Shown here in pieces: positions 57,433-64,000 of a stretch of 64,000 nucleotides of DNA. Under the pieces are notes generated by a model. The model saw only the letters and a list, made by a program, of their open reading frames with translations. It had not been told where the DNA came from and made no database searches. The position numbers and the translations under genes are program-made. The stretch is from Prinsepia uniflora (lineage: Eukaryota > Streptophyta > Magnoliopsida > Rosales > Rosaceae): NCBI GenBank assembly GCA_032719365.1, contig CM064876.1, positions 55,671,864 to 55,735,863 of the forward strand. Reading direction: 5' to 3'. Positions within the stretch are counted from its first letter, which is position 1; every line of letters begins with the position of its first letter.

Positions 57433-58989
57433 TCTAATCATAGCATTTCTGCTCCTGGGTCACTACACGGTCTAGTAGCTCCGTATAATGACCTCTCGCA
57501 GGCAATGCACCATGACTTCCCCAGTGTCCCAGACACCTGGAGGATACCATCACATATTCTTGTATCAAGATGGTATATGGAAAACAGTTTTACAAAGCCA
57601 TTTCAAAGCATCTCAATGGGCCCTGCCCGAAATTCTCATAAAACATCACAATCCATTTAGGGTCCCCGACCCGAAATTACGTTTATGAAACATAGGGTCC
57701 CGGACCCGAAATCACATTTATAAAACTCAACTGAGCCTCATGCCCAATTTTGTAAACCACTGGGCTCCCGGCCCGATCACATAACTCAAAAGGGTCTCAG
57801 GCCGCTTTCGTAAACCAACTGGGCCCAGGCCCAATCACATAATTCAAATAGCTCTCATGCCCGAGTTCATCTTTCCAAGACCAAAACCATGCCATAGAAC
57901 CATTATTAAACTCACGATCAAATAACAATAGCATTAACTCGTAAACCTCGAAATACGTGTAAATACGAATTTACCTCGAAATATGTGCCATCATGTAAAC
58001 CACAAGTGCCACAATCATCATTATAGAAATCGCGTATGTAAAACATATAAAATTGTCATGCATGCATCACAGTTTAGAAAATGAAGTCCACTCACAGACC
58101 GTCCTACGCTGCCACCTCGATACGCGTGTCGTAAGCCTCCTCGGGCTAATCATTGTCACGGAGACTCCCAAACCTGACCAAATCACACTAGAGGGTTACT
58201 AACCTCTTCATTAACCTCTCACTAACATCCCGTAATTTTCCCAAATTTTTAACTATTTTTAAACTCGATCCTAAACTTTCGGACATCCCGAAACATATCG
58301 AGACGATGTCTGATTGACACGAAACTGGTCCCAAAATGTTCATTACATCGAATAAATTAAAAGTCATGTTAAACACTTGACTGAAAAGTGCTCTACGCGC
58401 CCCCACCAGCTGTCGTAAACGGCTGCGCGTGAAAACCACGCGCGATGAACAATGTCATCGTCAACCTCGCGTGAACCCGGTTCACTAGTTCGGTCCGGTT
58501 CAATCGAACTGCCGAACCGACCTAGTCGGTTCTCCCAAAAATCGGCCACTATTTTCTTCCCTGTTTCCTCCTACGTACTCGTCTCGTCCTTCCCTAGAGG
58601 TCTACGGTTTCAAAGTCAAGAGAACACGACGATATGTACCTGTTCATGGAGGAACACGACTGGCCACCTGCAACTCCATCGTGTCCTCGATCCCGGCCAC
58701 CACACACCTCGCAGCCAGTCCCATTCGACTCCTAAGACACCCAGAAATAAGTTCCAATGGTTAGCATCCATCGACAAGCCTCAAAACCCCACTTCCAAAG
58801 TTCGACCCGAAACGCTCCGCTTTGGTGATCTCCGGCTACCGTCCACGACGGCTCGAACCGTGGCCACCATTCAACTCGACTCGATCTCCTCTCTCATTTC
58901 CATTCAAGGTTCCCCCAGCAAAAGATGAAGGTTGAGGGTTGTTGTATAGTTCTGTTAGACGTTTGGTTAGTGAGAAAATGGAAATGTCA

Positions 58990-58995
<6 letters not shown>

Positions 58996-59037
<42 letters not shown>
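58996..59037. repeat. (GA)n microsatellite in the LARD LTR
   Basis: About 20 AG dinucleotides in a row. In LTR sense it is (CT)n about 0.46 kb from the LTR start, a position where a promoter leader could lie. Confidence 0.85.
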
Positions 59038-59044
<7 letters not shown>

Positions 59045-59496
59045 AAAATGAGAGATGAGTGATTAATTAATTAATTAATCCCCAAAGCTCTCAACAAGAT
59101 CTAGATCCACAATTTAAGGACAAGCCACCAATGGGATGAGTGACACTTGTCACTCATCCAAGGGCCCCATACAAATATCTGCTCAATCACATTAAAATAA
59201 TATTTAATACGAATCCCGATACGTAAATCTCCGATTTTGCTCCCGTGACCATAACTTCTCTGTCCGACGTCTGATTTCAGTGTGCCGTCTGTCTATGGAT
59301 TCGTACCGACCCGATCTACTTAACGGTCCTCGGCCCTCGGACCTCCCAGGTCAAAATTCAACATTTTGCCCATGCCCAGGGGGAAAATGGTCATTTTACA
59401 CCGTCCGGTCGATTTCGCTCAACTAATTACCGTTTAACCTCACTAATCCTTGATTAGTCACTAATTTAATCCCGGAATTCGGGACGGGTCGTTAAA

Positions 59497-62400
59497 ACCT
59501 TCCCCCATTAACAAATTTCATCCTCGAAATTCCAACTATCCCGATTCCACATTCACTTTGTGGAAAACAATTCGATCTCACATCATGTGTACACTAGTAC
59601 ACCCACTAATCAGAATAATACTAGTCAGCAGCTCGACGGTCCATCACGGACTCACATCGCATCGACTACACTCAACCACCTTGAGTGAAATTGATCACAC
59701 GATCTGAGTTAATACCGTTTGACAATTCTACCCTTACTCTGACATATTTAACTCGAAACGATCAGCTTAACGGTTCCTCTCAACCACTAGTACACTCTGA
59801 CATCTGCTCCCACTGGGAGTCACCAAATCCTACTCATCAATCCACACTGACACATTCAGCCAAACCCTCATCACTCGGCCAGTCGTAAGTCAATCCAACA
59901 TCTCTCCCACATCACGAGTTACCAGCTCTCACAATTTCTTCACATTTCCTGGATTTTTACCATGTCAACATTACACGTTCCATCACGTCGCGCTCAGCCG
60001 TCACTCACGGCTCCATGGTCACAATCTGAATCACCGACACACCCAGACTTACTCTAGAGTCGTAACAAGGTACCTAGTACCAAAATTTCCTCATAATCCA
60101 TGCTGCTATGAGTGAGAGTCATAGAGCAGCCGATCCACGCAAAACAACCCGTGGTTACACCAACCACCAACTCATTCAACCTGAGTATACATATACCAAC
60201 ATCTCACTCGACCTGTATGTAACCGGACCCCATGGAATACTTGCCCATTAGTAATACACATCCCAACTCTGAGGTTCCATTAGCCATCCACGACTCTGAG
60301 CACCTGCTCATACAATCACTGAATCCGTCAACATCACTCTGCCCAGCGCATAGTAATCAACATTCAGTTCACGTCCTCAACCAATCCAATGATATCGGAA
60401 CTAAGCCGACTACCAACACGCTCAACCACACACCACTGGTACATCCTATGTACCGTCACTAGGCACCACTCGGCCTATCCTGTATCAATCCTCGCACAAC
60501 ATACAGGGTACGTACATCCATCCTCCAACCAATCCACTACATGGTTCGTAGTCAATCACGATTTAATTTTGGGGTTCATCTGTCCAATCCCGTACCAGGC
60601 AAAACGATTACTCCAACTCATCATCTATTCCGAGTCCCATGGTCACCCGACCAGCATCACAACGTCTACTCCCAAACATGTAATCCAATACGTACCATTC
60701 TTACTCACGCCTACCACGGCGTACCCATTCATGCTAATTGAGTATCCAAACTCACCCACGTCCACCGAGCCATACCAACTCTGAACCTATCAGTTACCTG
60801 CTCATTCGATTAACACATTTACATTCGATTTACGTCATAGGGAAGTCAATCCCACCATCCACACATCTAAGGCTGACCAAATTCAACCCCGTCGGATACC
60901 CACTCGTTCACAAGTCAAATCCTCATGTCAATTCGTAAACATTCCAACTCACTCGAGTACCGTCTCATACCGGATTAACTTCGAAATCAAGTCGACCCAA
61001 CATTCCCATATCCAAATACTCATGGCAGGGCAATAAACTCTCCACCTAACCTGATCAACAAGATCACGATCCAAATCCATCACTACGTCACCCTACCAAT
61101 AACATCACGATCCTAGATCGTCACAATGCCCAATGTCCACAACATCACAATCCAGATCCACCTAGGATCCACACATGCTCACTCAGCTAACAATCCACCT
61201 GAAATCTGATCGTAGGGTCTTACACCCTCTTTGAATCCTTTGTCAATCACATCACTCCTCAACTATTTTCACATCTAACCACTCAGTCAAAAACGAAACA
61301 CGTCTAAGTTGTGGGTCTCATTTTGATCCTTGTCATCCAACCTAGGGAAAATCAAAGATTATCCAAGACAATTCATGGGTCCACCAACCAATACACGCTA
61401 AACGTACTGGTAACAACAACCATCGTCTGCCACAGGTAGAAAATAAGAAATCACCCCAATGACTTCAGAATACTCATCACCAATGCTGAATTGAGCACTC
61501 CTCTCGTCGCCTAAATCCCGACTCTCCTCGAATCTGAAGTTCTAACCATGTTGGAAATAGGTATGTTTCCAATGGGATGTCAAGTCCAACCACTGGAGTT
61601 CCCAAATCCTCAACTCACTTAGACAACCACGTGTCCATAATCAACTTATTACCCAGACCTCCTGTCCGTTTATCACCGTTTATGCACATCCAAAAGGATG
61701 TAATTCGTTACTATCTCGTTCTCACATCTCAATCTTTACAGGCTCAACTCTCGGGTCTCCATGACATTCTTAATAAAAAACTCTCACATCAATACTACCA
61801 TTGATTCTCTTCAGCTTCTTCCAATTTCAATAATTTCTTTGTACTTCCTAGGGATACTAGAAACGTACAACCACACAAGTTTCGGAGTTAACGACAACTC
61901 CCCAAATCCCCTAATTTCCATGACGCCCCTGCGTCATCCAAAAAAAACTTCTCATGTCTCAATCGTACCTTTTCATCCATTCATCACTTGTCATCTCATA
62001 ACTGTTGGGACTTATCCCAACACATCACAATCCCTGCTGGATCCCATCCAGACTAACTCATCTACTACCGAACCTCATATATCGACACAGGCCCATCAGG
62101 ACGGAGTCACATCCCAACTCGTGGTTCATCGTCATAACAATCACCAGCACCAGCATACTGCGTGTGAGTTAGACAACCCTGAGTCGTTACTTATACCGAG
62201 CAACAACCCCGCATCTCCGCTCATGTGAAAGGAACTCTGCCTCTCTCGTACCCCACAACTATGGGCACCTCCATTTTGACAATCTACAGCAAGATACTGA
62301 ACGTTCCCTGAACGTCCCCCAATTCTCAACTATCACAACTACATCAATCGCCCTCAATAGTCAGCCATCTACACACGACTGTCGACCAACAGTCATCGCT

Positions 62401-63295
62401 ATCGAGATCCGCATCCACATATCACACTATTATCCAGTCTAACCCGGGATCCCATATTTTATCTCAAAACCGTACTCATAGTTCGAATCCCATCATTTCA
62501 CTTCATGTCGGCCAACCAATCTCTATAGTTTCGACTAAACTCACTAGAGTCATCCACATGGCCAACCACGATCTTTGCCACTCTTTGCAGCACAAGTTCT
62601 AATCCACTAGTCACAATCTGGGGTTCGACTCGACTGACCACCCCGACATCAGAAAGTTGTCCAATCCTCAACAACTACGGACTCACAATTCTAATTTATC
62701 AATCACAACTAAAGTTCACATTTTCAGTCCATCCATCATAAATTAGGGTTCCACAATCACACCCTATGGTTCTTCTGAACCCAACTGCCCTCTGCAGTAT
62801 AATCCACAATCTGACCGACCCCGCGGTCCTGACATCGCATGGACGTCGATACAATCCTACCATCAACGCAATGGGGGTTCCACCACTAAGGTCATCAGCC
62901 GACTCCGATGTACTAACATTCCCCACACCAACAATCACCACTAGGGTTCACATTCTCAAACCATCACTCAACTGAGGTTCACATTTCTAGATTACCACTC
63001 GAATGGGGTTCCCCGAACCCAGCTACTCCCACCAGCACCACAACCTCACATCACATGACCTAACCAACGGTCCCATATTACCAATTCGTCACATACAACC
63101 CCACTTGGGTCAAATCACACTAACACAAGGCGTATCGGGCCAATCACACACTATCCATTATTCAATCCCAAAAACTACTAAACCAGCATCCTACTATCAG
63201 GTTGATGCCGGGCTGACCACGTAGAGACATCACATCCTCGACCTACGCGTACCACGAGAACTACTGAATAGCGACAACCTCGCTCTGATACCACT
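59497..63295 (-). other. Non-coding internal region of the LARD-like element
   Basis: The 3.8 kb between the LTRs is unusually rich in C and A on the plus strand (G and T in element sense), with many cca/tca/aac words and low G throughout. Only short open frames occur (the longest about 155 codons on the antisense strand), none with a retroelement motif. The strand bias is steady over the whole length, as if the RNA itself rather than a protein were kept. The polypurine tract (59497-59509) and primer-binding site (63282-63293) are intact. Confidence 0.75.
63282..63293 (-). other. Primer-binding site of the LARD-like element
   Basis: Plus-strand gctctgatacca is the reverse complement of tggtatcagagc, the common plant initiator-Met tRNA complement, two bases from the LTR edge at 63296. 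It sets the element's orientation as minus. Confidence 0.88.
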
Positions 63296-64000
63296 TGACA
63301 CGACCCATCCCAATCCCCCAAGGATTAACGTGGGATGCATCATGCTCCCATTTGACACGAAGTGTCAGACAAGGGATAATACATACCTCAGCCCATACGA
63401 GGCACCCAGAGCGCGCTAGGATCGGTGGAGGAGTGCGATATCTCGGTCTCTGCTACAACCCGCATCCGTGATCAACTTGAAGGGCAATAAAACCATTCAG
63501 AACTGTGAGTGGACGAAAATCAATAAGTTCATAAAAACACATTTCATAAGATATTTATGCCCTTCACTAAAAAGTATACATGCATCGAAAACCAGTAATC
63601 AAAACATTTACTCAAATAAGTCATTAGGGCCTTAGCCCAAAAAACAGTAACTCAAAACCAGGTGTGGGAACTCAGCCCAAAACTGTAGAATACCAAAATC
63701 CGCAAATCCCGAAATACCATTTCATGATTCCTATAATCCATATTTACCATATAACCATCTCCGGCATCCCAGATGCCTAGCGTCCCAGAAGCTCGACGTC
63801 TCATACGTCATATCTCACAGTAATAAGCAACACGTGCTACCGAGTTCTCTCCGGGTCAATATCTCTGACATCCCAGATGTCTGACGTCCCAAACGTCTAA
63901 TCATAGCATTCCTGCTCCTAAGTCACTACACGGTCTGGTAGCTCCGTATAATGACTCCTCGCAGGCAATGCACCATGACCTCCCTAATGTCTCAGACACC
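63296..64000 (-). repeat. 5' LTR of the LARD-like element, partial (window edge)
   Basis: It begins TGACACGACCCATCCC and follows the left LTR to the window end. At 63702-63706 it reads GCAAA without interruption where the left LTR has Cassandra copy 2. Substitutions and small indels relative to the left LTR are scattered along it. Confidence 0.88.

Larger units (their letters stand above)
56062..59496 (-). repeat. 3' LTR of the LARD-like element, carrying Cassandra copy 2
   Basis: On the plus strand it runs from TAACACGACCCATCCC to GACGGGTCGTTAAA; in sense it should read TG...CA, and both terminal dinucleotides are mutated. Net of Cassandra and its duplication it is 2695 bp. It contains gacgtcccagatgtctgacg-type repeats (57260-57432), a GC-rich box (58390-58450), a (GA)n run (58996-59037) and, near its sense start, the diverged counterpart of the gagtccgtagac block (59284-59305). 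Confidence 0.88.
56062..64000 (-). mobile_element. LARD-like non-coding retrotransposon with long LTRs, runs off the window
   Basis: Left LTR 56062-59496 (3' LTR in element sense), internal region 59497-63295 and the start of the right LTR (5' LTR) 63296 to beyond 64000. The LTRs match closely over the visible 0.7 kb, allowing for a Cassandra insertion in the left one. A primer-binding site lies next to the right LTR and a polypurine tract (aatgggggaaggt) next to the left LTR. The 3.8 kb internal region shows no gag, protease, integrase or reverse transcriptase on either strand, so this fits a large retrotransposon derivative mobilised in trans. The left flank is TTTCT; the matching duplication lies outside the window. 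Confidence 0.87.

Noticed and set aside
59685..63224. Plus-strand frames up to 155 codons
   Set aside because: They are antisense to the LARD-like element, are low in complexity and follow from the lack of G on that strand.

Overview
The window is plant nuclear DNA, almost certainly from a eudicot. It has three intron-containing genes with GT-AG introns throughout, long AT-rich intergenic stretches and layers of plant transposons (hAT, Copia, Cassandra TRIM, LINE, very long solo LTRs). A woody rosid, perhaps Rosaceae, is only a guess from the look of the repeats.

Genes. (1) 10191-12099, minus: SNRNP25, the U11/U12 25 kDa protein of the minor spliceosome, four coding exons, about 149 aa. (2) 40476-43827, plus: a cytoplasmic kinase with an N-terminal universal-stress-protein (USP) domain, a coiled coil and a C-terminal kinase domain, ten coding exons, 767 aa, without the U-box seen in some relatives. 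(3) 44376-54647, minus: PRP8, the core U5 snRNP protein shared by both spliceosomes, fifteen coding exons, 2348 aa, intact. The kinase and PRP8 converge tail to tail 548 bp apart. A minor-spliceosome gene and PRP8 lie about 32 kb apart on the same strand; I read that as probably coincidental.

Repeats, left to right. 1-9.1 kb: AT-rich DNA with a 2.06 kb hAT element (8-bp target duplication), a frameshifted LINE tail with an RNase H domain, a 165-bp tandem duplication and a 1.9 kb poly(A)-type retro-insertion (17-bp target duplication). 12.5-13.5 kb: a 37-base poly-G run and a second hAT of the same family just upstream of SNRNP25. 15.1-24.9 kb: a decayed minus-strand Copia element whose LTR holds a 542-bp hAT MITE and whose 3' internal part holds a 2.7 kb solo LTR, itself split by another 2.7 kb solo LTR. 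26.5-27.2 kb: a Cassandra TRIM with 5S-rRNA-like boxes. 27.2-37.6 kb: a non-coding LTR retroelement split by a solo LTR that is split by a further solo LTR. 56.1 kb to the window end: a non-coding large retrotransposon derivative (LARD-like) with about 2.7 kb LTRs and a 3.8 kb internal region. Its left LTR holds a second Cassandra and its right LTR preserves the matching empty site.

The most unusual content is this group of very long (2.68-2.83 kb) LTRs. Four are solo LTRs with perfect 5-bp target duplications and one is a paired element with a primer-binding site and polypurine tract but no visible gag-pol. They share edge motifs, a GC-rich CGCGTG-type box and subfamily-specific short tandem repeats.
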